The position numbers and the translations under genes are program-made. Below the pieces are notes generated by a model. The model had not been told where the DNA came from and ran no database searches. It saw only the letters and a list, made by a program, of their open reading frames with translations. A stretch of DNA of 37,595 bases from a virus: positions 1 to 37,595 of IMG/VR virus record IMGVR_UViG_3300032322_000605; one strand, 5' to 3'. Positions within the stretch are counted from its first letter, which is position 1; each line of letters opens with the position of its first letter. Of this stretch, positions 6,295-13,221 are shown piece after piece.

Positions 6295-6326
6295 TACGCG
6301 CCGTAGTGGGCGCAGAGAGGTCTGTT

Positions 6327-7139
6327 GTGATTCTACAACCTGAACGAAGCGAGGGCGCACCGCTTGCGTTCCTGAAGTTCTACGGCAGCGACTTCCTAAA
6401 CGCAACTGCCGCATGGACGATGGAGGAGCGCGGCGTGTACATCACGCTGCTCTGGTACTCGTGGGTGAACGGCGGGTTGCCAGGAGAGATCGAACGCATC
6501 GACCGCATGGCTCCCGGCGCGAAGGCGTGCTGGTCAGTTCTGGATTCCAAGTTTCCCATCAGCCCGGACGGCATGCGCCGCAACGCACGACAGGAGCGCG
6601 ACCGCGAAACAATGCGATCCAAGAGCTTGTCAGCCGCTGAGCGCGGCAAGCGCGGAGCGGAACAGCGATGGGGTAGCCATAGCAACGGAATGGCTATAGC
6701 CATCCAGCAGTCATCGCTAAACGATGGCAACGGTATGGCGAGTCAGAGATCAGAGATCAGAGGTCAGAGTTCAGAGTTCAGAGATCAAACACCAGAACAA
6801 AAACATACGCTCAACGGCGTTGCCGTCGAGCCTGTTTCATCGGTAAATGATCCGAAGCCAAACCGACGAGCCACGATCCCGCAGGCCGCGCTGGACGCGC
6901 TCTGGCAACGGTTCCCGCGCAAGGTAGGCAGGAAGAAGGCCATGGCCCTGCTGGACAAGGCCGTGAGAGAGGTCATGGAAGACTTTGAGCATGACGAGCC
7001 GGTTGATGCGCTGATCTGGATGGAGGAGCGGATCAACGCGCTCGCCAAGCAGCACAAGTTGTCCGACCCGAAGTTCATCCCACACCCCGCGACTTGGCTA
7101 GGCCAGGGACGATACCTTGACCCTGTGGAGACACCATGA
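6327..7139 (+). CDS. Replication protein, DUF1376 (YdaU-like) type
   Basis: A 270-aa protein. The GTG at 6327 has AGAGG upstream and is preferred over a GTG at 6306 without such a site. Residues 12-~100 carry the DUF1376 pattern (LAFLKFYGSDFLNATAAWTM, ERGVYITLLWYSWVNGG, and the Arg-rich SAAERGKRGAEQRWG). DUF1376 proteins are found where phages keep primosome or replication-initiator genes. A low-complexity linker (about 105-165) contains a six-fold heptanucleotide repeat. A second domain (about 170-270) includes ALWQRFPRKVGRKKAMALL and FIPHPATWLGQGRY, typical of phage replication proteins of this layout. It probably helps load the host helicase. The stop overlaps the next start (ATGA). Confidence 0.8.
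   Translation: MILQPERSEGAPLAFLKFYGSDFLNATAAWTMEERGVYITLLWYSWVNGGLPGEIERIDRMAPGAKACWSVLDSKFPISPDGMRRNARQERDRETMRSKSLSAAERGKRGAEQRWGSHSNGMAIAIQQSSLNDGNGMASQRSEIRGQSSEFRDQTPEQKHTLNGVAVEPVSSVNDPKPNRRATIPQAALDALWQRFPRKVGRKKAMALLDKAVREVMEDFEHDEPVDALIWMEERINALAKQHKLSDPKFIPHPATWLGQGRYLDPVETP
6743..6784 (+). repeat. Six-fold heptanucleotide tandem repeat (TCAGAGN)
   Basis: Six consecutive 7-base units: TCAGAGA twice, TCAGAGG, TCAGAGT twice, TCAGAGA, with a partial seventh (TCAAA). It lies in the linker of the replication protein. Seven is not a multiple of three, so gain or loss of a unit would shift the frame. Confidence 0.9.
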
Positions 7140-7588
7140 GAACCGAAACCGCAGCCGTGATTCTTGAACACTTCGGAGGCAGCAGTTGGGCAAAGCCCGA
7201 CTCCAAGCGGCACGCCGAAGCCGCCGGGGTGCTGGATGAGTTCAGCCACGAGGACATCGTGCAGGCGTGCAAGACCATGCGCCTGACCCTCTCGCGCTCT
7301 AGCGTCAAGCCGGAGGAGCTGGCCGGGGAGATTCGGCGCAACACCAAGCGTTCCAGAATTCACGCGCAGGCGTGGAAGGACGGCGTAAACCCGGATGAAA
7401 TTGAACGCGAGCGCAAGCTTGCTCGCAACGCCGTCCTACTTGCTCCGCGTGAAGTCATCGCAGCAGCGGTCGCACGATGCCGAAAGGTCGGCGCGTTAGA
7501 CGGCACGCCGCTGTCGCCCAAGGTTGAGGAATGGAGCGCGTACACGGTCGGAATGGTTTATGCAGCAATTGAGGAGGCACACGGATGA
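7136..7588 (+). CDS. Hypothetical replication-region protein
   Basis: A 150-aa soluble, mainly helical protein (MRTETAAVIL) coupled to the replication protein by an ATGA overlap and to the next gene by a 4-base overlap. It has a charged middle (ELAGEIRRNTKRSRIHAQAW) and a C-terminal region of about 50 residues (ARCRKVGALDGTPLSPKVEE). Its position directly after a DUF1376 protein is where helicase-loader-like genes often lie. I see no Walker motif, so an ATPase loader is unlikely. The function is unknown. Confidence 0.65.
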   Translation: MRTETAAVILEHFGGSSWAKPDSKRHAEAAGVLDEFSHEDIVQACKTMRLTLSRSSVKPEELAGEIRRNTKRSRIHAQAWKDGVNPDEIERERKLARNAVLLAPREVIAAAVARCRKVGALDGTPLSPKVEEWSAYTVGMVYAAIEEAHG

Positions 7589-7776
7589 CTGACTCGGATC
7601 ACATCATGCAACTTCGACAGCAGGTGGCGAATCTGCATGCATCGCTTTTGAAGGCCCAAGCCGAGCGCGATCAGTTGCGACGATCACTCTGCGTGTTGGC
7701 AGCGAATGAAGATCACGCTGCGGCACGCGTCGCCGCTCGGGAATTGATGTGGGACTGCTTTCAGGAGAATCCATGA
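7585..7776 (+). CDS. Small coiled-coil protein
   Basis: A 63-aa protein (MTDSDHIMQL). Residues 8-36 (LRQQVANLHASLLKAQAERD) form a clear short coiled coil with heptad-spaced Leu, Val and Ala. It overlaps both neighbours by 4 bases, so expression is coupled. No family is assigned. Confidence 0.65.
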   Translation: MTDSDHIMQLRQQVANLHASLLKAQAERDQLRRSLCVLAANEDHAAARVAARELMWDCFQENP

Positions 7777-8027
7777 CCCTTCCACGCGAACGGTTTAGAG
7801 CCATTGCCAAGACGCGCAACCTACTGAGGGCGTTGTGTGACGCAAAACGCACGCCTGGTGTACCGAAACCGCTCAGGGACGAGGCGGCAGCTTGCCTGAA
7901 GCACTATCCAACGCCGCTTGATATGGACGAGGCCATCCACGGACTTCGATTGGCTGCACAGGTCTTCGCAGCAGTTGAACCGATCCCACGGAAACTTCGC
8001 CGGCCGGAACGGGAAAATGACGAGTAA
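7773..8027 (+). CDS. BPSL0761-like small protein
   Basis: An 84-aa protein starting MTLPRERFRAIAKTRNLLRA. AGGAGAA upstream fixes this ATG. The opening and the later RDEAAACLKHYPTPLDMDEA match what I remember of the BPSL0761 family, small proteins found in proteobacterial phages and chromosomes: a (Y/R)ER(T/F)RA start and an LLRHYP motif. The family has no known activity. The final 15 residues are basic then acidic. Confidence 0.6.
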   Translation: MTLPRERFRAIAKTRNLLRALCDAKRTPGVPKPLRDEAAACLKHYPTPLDMDEAIHGLRLAAQVFAAVEPIPRKLRRPERENDE

Positions 8028-8039
8028 GATGGGGACACC

Positions 8040-8495
8040 ATGATGGGCCACCAGCCACGGACGGCTAGTGCCCGTGAGATTCTCAAGGCTTGGCAGGATG
8101 CCCTTATGCCTGACGTACTTACCGTTACCGTTGGACTACCGGCGCGCACGCTTTCAGCGAACGCGAGAGTTCATTGGGCTGTCAAAATGAAGGCAACGAA
8201 ACGGGCGCGCATTGAATCGTGGGCGAGCGCGCAGATTGCCATGCACGAGGCTGGCGAGAAGGGCGGATGGAAAGAGTCCACATGCCAGGTCCACTGGTAC
8301 GCACGGGACAATCGAAGACGCGACAAGGACAATTGCCTATCAAGCCTCAAGGCAACATTCGATGGCCTGGTTGATGCTGGATTACTGAAAGACGATTCTG
8401 CCCTGACGCACCTGCCGTTGTTGATTTTCGTTGACTCAAAGAATCCGAGGGTTGAGCTGTTGCTCAAGCGGTGGGAGGTCAGGGATGGCGCGTAA
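8040..8495 (+). CDS. rusA: RusA-like Holliday junction resolvase
   Basis: A 151-aa protein of the RusA family. The signature is RRDKDN (Asp95 and Asp97-Asn98) then LLKDDSAL (Asp118-Asp119). These acidic residues bind the metal that cuts four-way junctions. The usual opening (LTVTVGLPARTLSANARVHW) lies after residue 25. A second ATG at 8106 would start just before it, and may be the true start (129 aa). The first ATG has GGGGA upstream. Resolvases of this type resolve branches before packaging and fit beside an annealing protein. The end overlaps the start of the phosphoesterase gene by 11 bases. Confidence 0.85.
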   Translation: MMGHQPRTASAREILKAWQDALMPDVLTVTVGLPARTLSANARVHWAVKMKATKRARIESWASAQIAMHEAGEKGGWKESTCQVHWYARDNRRRDKDNCLSSLKATFDGLVDAGLLKDDSALTHLPLLIFVDSKNPRVELLLKRWEVRDGA

Positions 8496-9441
8496 TGAAC
8501 TTGAACGTGTCCTAAAGACGTTGGAAGGCCATTACTGGCGCGAGGGCGCATCGCCAGGCTCAAGGTGGACCGTTGAAAAGATGGGCCGCAACATTCACCG
8601 AGTGACCATGCTGGCGGACACGCCGCATGCGTTTGAGTGGAACGGGTTGCTTGCATCTGATCGCCACCACGACAACAGCCACACCGACCAAGACCTTGAG
8701 CGTAAGCACCTCGACGAACTGGTGAGGCGCAAGGGCGGCGTGATCGACTGCGGAGACCTGTTTTGCTGCATGCAGGGCAAGTGGGATCCGCGAGCCGACC
8801 GCAGCGCATGCAGGCCCGAGCACCAGTGCGGCGACTACCTCGACGCGCTCGTGCGCGAGGCGACCGAGTTCTACAAGCCATACGCCAATCGTTTCGTCGT
8901 GATCGGCCGCGGGAATCACGAGACCGCGATCACCAAGCGCCACGAGACCGACCTGACCGAGCGCCTGTGTGCCGGGCTCAGTGCGAGCGCGCCCTGCCCC
9001 GTTTACTCTGGCGGCTACGGCGGCTACGTCCTGTTCCGACTGATCACAAGTAAGGGCGGAAGCTTCTCTTTCCGTGTGCGTTATTTTCACGGGGCGGGTG
9101 GCGGCGCTTTAATGACCCATGGCGTGTTGGACACCCGCCGGCATGCCTCGTTCTGGCCTGACGCTGACATGGTGATTACTGGACACTCGCACCACCACTG
9201 GACCGTGCCAATCGCACGCGAGCGCCTGCGCCAGTTCAACGGGCAAGCCGAGGTGGTGATCGACGAGCAGCTGCATGTGCGCATTGGCACCTACAAATGT
9301 GAGCACGGCGACGGATTTGGGGGATGGTCTGTAGAACGCGGCATGGCACCCAAGAGCAAGGGTGCAGTGTGGATGCGTCTGCACATTGCAGGCAAGCAGA
9401 GCGAGTACCGACTGGCAGCCGAGGTGACCCGTGCTACATGA
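8485..9441 (+). CDS. Calcineurin-like metallophosphoesterase
   Basis: A 318-aa protein starting MARNELERVL. GGAGG lies 6 bases upstream. All metal-binding blocks of the family are present in order: ASDRHHDN (Asp59, His61), DCGDLF (Asp88, Asp91), GRGNHE (Asn144, His145) and ITGHSHHH (His234, His236), with an isolated HG before the last block. Such enzymes hydrolyse phosphodiesters or phosphomonoesters using two metals. The substrate is not clear. In phages they may act as DNA nucleases, nucleotide cleavers or RNA-end enzymes. Residues 1-45 form an N-terminal extension that looks DNA-binding (SRWTVEKMGRNIHRV). In an operon with an annealing protein and no exonuclease, a nuclease role is possible. 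Confidence 0.85.
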   Translation: MARNELERVLKTLEGHYWREGASPGSRWTVEKMGRNIHRVTMLADTPHAFEWNGLLASDRHHDNSHTDQDLERKHLDELVRRKGGVIDCGDLFCCMQGKWDPRADRSACRPEHQCGDYLDALVREATEFYKPYANRFVVIGRGNHETAITKRHETDLTERLCAGLSASAPCPVYSGGYGGYVLFRLITSKGGSFSFRVRYFHGAGGGALMTHGVLDTRRHASFWPDADMVITGHSHHHWTVPIARERLRQFNGQAEVVIDEQLHVRIGTYKCEHGDGFGGWSVERGMAPKSKGAVWMRLHIAGKQSEYRLAAEVTRAT

Positions 9442-9763
9442 GGCCAGACTCACCATCAACTCAAGGCGGTGGAGAATCAAGCTCGTCCGCGCCAAAGACC
9501 TGCCAAAGGACTGGCTAGGCGACTGCGACCACCCGCCAGGGCCGCATCCAACCATCCGTGTCCGCAGGAACCTGCCTCAGCAGCGGCTTGCATCGGTCAT
9601 CGCTCACGAGGTCCTGCATGCGGCGGTGCCTTCGCTGGATGAGGCGACAGTACAGGCCGCCAGCGACGCAATCGGAAGGGCTATGTTTCTGCTACAGTTT
9701 CGCAGAATCAAACCGTCCAAGGAGGACACATGCCGACGCCAGCGAAAGGCAAGCGATTCGTAA
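9431..9763 (+). CDS. Small HExxH metalloprotease-like protein
   Basis: A 110-aa protein starting at GTG 9431, 11 bases inside the previous gene, with GAGGTGA just upstream. Residues 57-64 are IAHEVLHA, so His59, Glu60 and His63 form an HExxH zinc site. The preceding strands (TIRVRRNLPQQRLASV) are like the SprT/ImmA minimal zincin fold. A third ligand might be Glu70 (in SLDEATV). The C-terminal ~20 residues are basic. It is much shorter than active SprT proteins, so it may be a minimal zincin or an inactive relative. Confidence 0.7.
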   Translation: MLHEARLTINSRRWRIKLVRAKDLPKDWLGDCDHPPGPHPTIRVRRNLPQQRLASVIAHEVLHAAVPSLDEATVQAASDAIGRAMFLLQFRRIKPSKEDTCRRQRKASDS

Positions 9764-9996
9764 AGGTGGTGCGGAACCAGGCGACTGGCCGAACCCGCAA
9801 GGTTTCATACGGTCAGGCCGGCAAGGCCAAGGGCGGAGGCGACCGCATTAAGCCAGGCACCGCGAAGGGGGACGCATATTGCGCCCGTAGCTTTGCGCAG
9901 TTGAAGGCACATCCCAAAGCAGCCAAGAACCCAAACAGCCCGTTGCGGCTTTCGCGTGCGAAGTGGAAGTGCAGCGGAAAGACGAGCAGGGGCTAA
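9730..9996 (+). CDS. Basic phage protein with conserved Cys/Trp ending
   Basis: An 88-aa, very basic protein. It has the best ribosome site in the window, AAGGAGG, 5 bases before the ATG. After VVRNQATGRTRKVSYGQAG comes KPGTAKGDAYCARS (about residues 41-54) and a C-terminal NPNSPLRLSRAKWKCSGK. The Cys, NPNSP and (K/R)WKC elements recur in small phage proteins near packaging genes, but I do not know a tested function. Nucleic-acid binding is likely from the charge. The stop overlaps the next start (TAATG). Confidence 0.7.
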   Translation: MPTPAKGKRFVKVVRNQATGRTRKVSYGQAGKAKGGGDRIKPGTAKGDAYCARSFAQLKAHPKAAKNPNSPLRLSRAKWKCSGKTSRG

Positions 9997-10535
9997 TGGG
10001 TAGGCACGCCAACCTTCCGTTCCACCTGTATGTGAACGTGTCCAACGTGGCACTGGGTCCAGAAATGCCCAAGGGGCACACGCGAGGCATATGGCATGCC
10101 GTCTACTGCCGACCTGGACAGGGACTCATGGCTGAATGTCTGCTTGAAAGCGGAGCGCATTGGTGCGGAATTCCCATGCAAATGCTGTTCACCACTGATG
10201 AGGTTGCGAATCCGGTTCATGCCACCGAACCTTGGGGTGCGATGGGTGAACACATTGAAACATTCCATGCCCACTATCTCGAAGGGATGCCCGTAGTTAC
10301 ACTACACCAGCAAGCAAAGGGTCGGCATACGGGCATCATCATCGACTGGGCAGATGGGTTCAGCAGGTATCCGCAGGAACACAAACCCCTGAATCTCATA
10401 AACCTTGATTCTGGACAGTTTGCGTTACTGCCGAACAACTACCTGCTTATGTCGGACAATCACTTTACTCGTGCAGACACAAAGCAGAACCTAAAGTTCT
10501 ACAAGCGAAACGAAACCGTTTACTGGGAGCAATGA
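9996..10535 (+). CDS. Hypothetical protein
   Basis: A 179-aa soluble protein starting MGRHANLPFHL. It is rich in His, aromatic residues and beta-strand patterns, with GHTRGIWHAVYCRPGQGLMA near the N-terminus and HTGIIIDWADGFSR in the middle. The stop overlaps the following start. No family is recognised. It is transcribed with the basic proteins just before the terminase genes and may be a morphogenesis or moron-like gene. It does not look like an endolysin: there is no glycosidase, amidase or peptidase motif. Confidence 0.6.
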   Translation: MGRHANLPFHLYVNVSNVALGPEMPKGHTRGIWHAVYCRPGQGLMAECLLESGAHWCGIPMQMLFTTDEVANPVHATEPWGAMGEHIETFHAHYLEGMPVVTLHQQAKGRHTGIIIDWADGFSRYPQEHKPLNLINLDSGQFALLPNNYLLMSDNHFTRADTKQNLKFYKRNETVYWEQ

Positions 10536-10666
10536 TGGCAAAGAAGTCAAAGAACAGCCTGGTCGGAAACATCAACCGCAGGCGCAAGGCCGGCACCAGC
10601 CGACCAAAGTCCAAGTCAACCGTATCCAAGGCCGCCTATGCACAACTCCGAAAGGGATGGAAGTAA
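10535..10666 (+). CDS. Tiny basic phage protein (MAKKSK type)
   Basis: A 43-aa protein starting MAKKSKNSLVGNINRRRKAG and ending AAYAQLRKGWK. The ATG overlaps the previous stop, with GGGAG 6 bases upstream. Another ATG lies directly before it. Very similar short proteins with RRRKAGTSRPKSKSTVS are common just upstream of terminase or portal genes in podoviruses. The function is unknown. A Lys/Arg-rich chain of this size may bind DNA or RNA. The stop overlaps the next start (TAATG). Confidence 0.75.
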   Translation: MAKKSKNSLVGNINRRRKAGTSRPKSKSTVSKAAYAQLRKGWK

Positions 10667-11057
10667 TGCCATTCAAGTCCAAGGCCCAGCAAAAGTTCAT
10701 GTACGCGAAGCACCCAAAGATCGCAGCACGCTTCGCCAAGAAAACCAAGAGCTTCAAGAGCCTGCCAGCACGCGCAAAGAAGCGAAAGTAATCGCTCTCA
10801 ACGAGCGCGGTTTCCGCATTGGCGCAACGCACCACAATGCCACGATCCCGGAAGAAACCATCCAGCGACTCCGATACCTCCACGAAGAAGAGGGAATCGG
10901 ATATCGACGCCTCTCCAGAATGTTCAATATCCGGCGCGATACAGTTGTCAAAATCTGCCGATACGAGCGACGGGGACAGGTTCCACACGCTTGGAAGAGG
11001 GTCAAAGAGAGTGGGAAGGCCAGCGGGCAAGATGCCCGTGCCGCAGATGGAGGCTGA
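10638..11057 (+). CDS. Helix-turn-helix protein, start uncertain
   Basis: An open frame of up to 139 aa. The conserved part is the last ~85 residues: ALNERGFRIGATHHNAT, EETIQRLRYLHEEEGIGYRR, then LSRMFNIRRDTVVKICRYERRGQ, a clear helix-turn-helix with an Arg-rich end, as in resolvase-type or terminase-linked HTH proteins of phages. The only usual start codon in frame is ATG 10638 (AAGG 6 bases upstream), which would make the first 51 residues antiframe to the 41-aa gene. No ATG, GTG or TTG lies near the domain edge. Its end overlaps the small terminase gene. It may act with the terminase or regulate packaging. Confidence 0.55.
   Translation: MHNSERDGSNAIQVQGPAKVHVREAPKDRSTLRQENQELQEPASTRKEAKVIALNERGFRIGATHHNATIPEETIQRLRYLHEEEGIGYRRLSRMFNIRRDTVVKICRYERRGQVPHAWKRVKESGKASGQDARAADGG
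10666..10791 (+). CDS. Tiny basic phage protein (KSKAQQ type)
   Basis: A 41-aa protein: MPFKSKAQQKFMYAKHPKIA followed by a Lys/Ser/Arg-rich tail with KSLPARAKKRK. The (F/W)(K)SKAQQ(R/K)(F/W)M(Y/F)A opening and SLP near the end are a recurring signature of short phage proteins placed before terminase genes. The function is unknown. The ATG overlaps the previous stop. An HTH reading frame runs through this gene in the -1 frame. Confidence 0.75.
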   Translation: MPFKSKAQQKFMYAKHPKIAARFAKKTKSFKSLPARAKKRK

Positions 11058-11406
11058 ATCGCTCATCAGGTGGATATCCGAAGGCCGGCCCCTGCGCGAG
11101 TGGTGCAGGATCGAAGGAAACCCGGAATGGCGCACCATCTACGATTGGATGGATAAGGACTCGGATTTCTCCGCACGCATCGCCCGCGCACGCGAGGACG
11201 GCTACGACGTGATTGCTGACGAATGCCAGCGTCTAGCCGACCTCGAGCCGATGGATCAGGTACAGGTCCAATGGAGGCGACTACAAATTGAGACACGCCT
11301 CAAGCTGCTTGCCAAGTGGAATCCGAAGAAGTACGGCGACAGGGCGCAGTTGGACCACGGCGGCGGAATCGTTCTGAACGTCGTGACAAATGTCCCACGC
11401 GACTAA
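11011..11406 (+). CDS. terS: Terminase small subunit
   Basis: A 131-aa protein if GTG 11011 is used (124 aa from ATG 11032). It begins MGRPAGKMPVPQMEAESLIR. The HTH segment (ISEGRPLREWCRIEG, then RTIYDWMDKDSDFSARIARA) is the DNA-recognition part, and the second half (RLADLEPMDQVQVQWRRLQI and LLAKWNPKKYGDRAQ) is the usual Terminase_6/small-subunit oligomerisation and large-subunit contact region. It recognises phage DNA and feeds it to the large subunit. It overlaps that gene by 17 bases. The upstream part of this frame is not family-like, so a start near 11011-11032 is preferred. Confidence 0.8.
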   Translation: MGRPAGKMPVPQMEAESLIRWISEGRPLREWCRIEGNPEWRTIYDWMDKDSDFSARIARAREDGYDVIADECQRLADLEPMDQVQVQWRRLQIETRLKLLAKWNPKKYGDRAQLDHGGGIVLNVVTNVPRD

Positions 11407-12724
11407 ACTCAACGTCGAGTTCCCATACGCGCCCAGACCGTGGCAGAAGGATTGCCACAGGACCAAGGCCAGGTTCAAGGTGCTGGCACTTCATCGCCGC
11501 GCCGGCAAGACGGAATTGGCACTTATGGAACTGTTGGACCACGCCGTCAAGTGCAGGCTGGACCTAGGGTTCTATGTGTATTTGGCCCCGTTCCTCAAGC
11601 AGGCGAAAGCCATCGCGTGGGCTAGGTTGAAGCAGAAACTTGATGCGTTCATGCGGGCCGGCGCTATTGACGTGAACGAGGCTGACTTGGCGGTGACATT
11701 CAGGCACAACAAGGCCACGATCCGCCTGTTTGGTGGAGACAACCCAGATGCCTTGCGTGGCGTTCGCTTGGATGGCGTGGTCATTGACGAGGTAGCCAAC
11801 ATCAGGCCAGAGGTTTGGAACGACATCATCCAGCCGGCGCTTTCAGACCGTAAGGGCTGGGCGTTGTTCATCGGAACTCCGGCAGGGATCAACCTGTTCA
11901 GCGAGTTGTTCTACCGGGCCAGCAGCCTGCCTGACTGGTATGCGACCCGCTACACGGTGCATGACACAGACGCGCTAGACCCGGAGGAGGTGCAGCGCCT
12001 TGAGCGCGATATGCCAGAGACGGCGTTCGCACGCGAATATTTGTGTGACTTCAGCGCGGCTGGCAGCGATCAGCTCATCAGCATGTCGGACGTGGAGTCG
12101 GCTTCCAAACTGGTTTACCAAGACGGCGATGTGATTGAATTTCCGCTCATCGTCGGCGTCGATCCTGCCAGGTTTGGTGATGACCGTAGCGTGATCGTGG
12201 TTCGCCAGGGCTTACGCATGGAAAAACCTATGATTCACCACGGTGTTGACAACATGCAATTGGCTGGACTTGTGGCGCAGGTCATTGATGATCGCGACCC
12301 TGACGCCGTGTTTATCGACGTGGGTGGCGGTGCCGGAGTCATCGACCGTTTGCGCCAGTTGGATTACTACATCGTGGAGGTGCCATTCGGTGGCAAGGCG
12401 AACCAGCCAAACCTGTTCGTAAACCGCCGTGCCGAGATGTGGTGGCAGGTCAAGGAGTGGCTCGGCAATGGCGGCAGCATCCCCAATGACACGGCACTAA
12501 AGGCGGAACTGTCAACGCCAACCTATTGGTTTGACGCCGTTGGCAAACGATGCTTGGAGTCGAAGGATGAAATCAAGAAAAGGTTGCAGGGCGGCGGCAG
12601 TCCAGACATCGCAGATGCGCTGGCGTTGACGTTTGCGTACCCGGTGGCAAAGCAACTACCGAGAGAGGTGCGCGAGAAGATCGACACCAGTCCTAAGGAT
12701 TACGATCCATACGAGTCAATGTAG
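11390..12724 (+). CDS. terL: Terminase large subunit
   Basis: A 444-aa packaging motor. Walker A is HRRAGKTE (Lys40, Thr41). Walker B is GVVIDEVA (Asp133, Glu134). A coupling motif, FIGTPAG, follows at about residues 162-168. The RNase-H-like nuclease has VGVDPARFGDD (Asp258), FIDVGGG (Asp310) and the final SPDIADALALTFAYP with Asp406/Asp409 as acidic ligands. It hydrolyses ATP to drive DNA into the prohead and cuts concatemers. The length is usual for podovirus TerL. It starts inside TerS. Its stop lies at the first longer gap of the rightward unit, where the late-promoter-like motif begins. Packaging type (pac or cos) cannot be read directly. Confidence 0.95.
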   Translation: MSHATKLNVEFPYAPRPWQKDCHRTKARFKVLALHRRAGKTELALMELLDHAVKCRLDLGFYVYLAPFLKQAKAIAWARLKQKLDAFMRAGAIDVNEADLAVTFRHNKATIRLFGGDNPDALRGVRLDGVVIDEVANIRPEVWNDIIQPALSDRKGWALFIGTPAGINLFSELFYRASSLPDWYATRYTVHDTDALDPEEVQRLERDMPETAFAREYLCDFSAAGSDQLISMSDVESASKLVYQDGDVIEFPLIVGVDPARFGDDRSVIVVRQGLRMEKPMIHHGVDNMQLAGLVAQVIDDRDPDAVFIDVGGGAGVIDRLRQLDYYIVEVPFGGKANQPNLFVNRRAEMWWQVKEWLGNGGSIPNDTALKAELSTPTYWFDAVGKRCLESKDEIKKRLQGGGSPDIADALALTFAYPVAKQLPREVREKIDTSPKDYDPYESM

Positions 12725-12752
12725 GTGCCCGTAATGACTGAAAAAATCAATA
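12724..12752 (+). promoter_or_regulatory. Late-promoter-like element 1
   Basis: GGTGCCCGTA (12724-12733), with TCAATA (12747-12752) exactly 16 bases after the GTGCCC core. It lies directly after the large terminase stop and 20 bases before the acetyltransferase gene. It is one of three copies in the window, all in intergenic gaps. It does not match the sigma-70 -35 consensus. Confidence 0.6.
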
Positions 12753-12775
12753 CCGTTCGCCGCAGGTTTCCATGA
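12734..12775 (+). CDS. Possible 13-codon leader peptide
   Basis: An ATG at 12734 opens MTEKINTVRRRFP, whose TGA overlaps the start of the acetyltransferase gene as ATGA. The acetyltransferase itself has only a weak AGG upstream, so coupling through this leader is conceivable. If the motif at 12724 is a promoter, its transcript would start downstream of this ATG and would not carry it. The leader would then be read only on through-transcripts. Confidence 0.3.
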   Translation: MTEKINTVRRRFP

Positions 12776-13221
12776 TTCGTGATGCAACAGAAGCGGACCA
12801 TGATGCCATTGTGGTTATGTATCGCCAATTCATGGCGTTCACTCCCTACGCGGACGTGCTAACGGCTAACGATGAAGAGATCAGCGCCACAATCCGGCAC
12901 TTCATCGCGCACGCCAAGGTGTTCGTCTCGGATACAGACGGCACAGTCTCGGGCCTCTTGGTCGCCGTGCTGTCGCCAGCCTGGTACGCCCCAAGGCACA
13001 CAATTGCAACGGAACTGGCATGGTGGGTGGCACCGGAACACCGCAAAGGAACGGCAGCAATCAGGCTCATTCAAGCATTTGAGCAATGGGCGAAAGACAG
13101 TGGCGCAAGCATGGTTGGCATGAGCAATCTTGAGGTTGGTGATGGCGGAGTCGTATCATCCATGCTTGCGCGTATGAACTATCAAGTTTCAGAAAAAACT
13201 CATGTGAAAAGGATCATGTAA
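12772..13221 (+). CDS. GNAT-family acetyltransferase
   Basis: A 149-aa protein with the GNAT pattern: the opening MIRDATEADHDAIVVMYRQF, strand beta-4 (ATELAWWVAPEHRKGTAAIR, where APEHRKGTA is the acetyl-CoA pyrophosphate loop), and a C-terminal MLARMNYQVSEKTHVKRIM. These enzymes move an acetyl group from acetyl-CoA to an amine. The substrate is unknown. The gene lies between the terminase and the portal, where several podoviruses carry a GNAT gene, suggesting modification of a virion or host protein. It starts with ATGA from a short leader and ends overlapping the next ATG. Confidence 0.85.
   Translation: MIRDATEADHDAIVVMYRQFMAFTPYADVLTANDEEISATIRHFIAHAKVFVSDTDGTVSGLLVAVLSPAWYAPRHTIATELAWWVAPEHRKGTAAIRLIQAFEQWAKDSGASMVGMSNLEVGDGGVVSSMLARMNYQVSEKTHVKRIM

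Noticed and set aside
10288-10299. A fourth copy of the late element (ATGCCCGTAGTT)
   Set aside because: It lies inside a coding region, differs in the first two bases and has no TC(A/C)ATA box at the same spacing.
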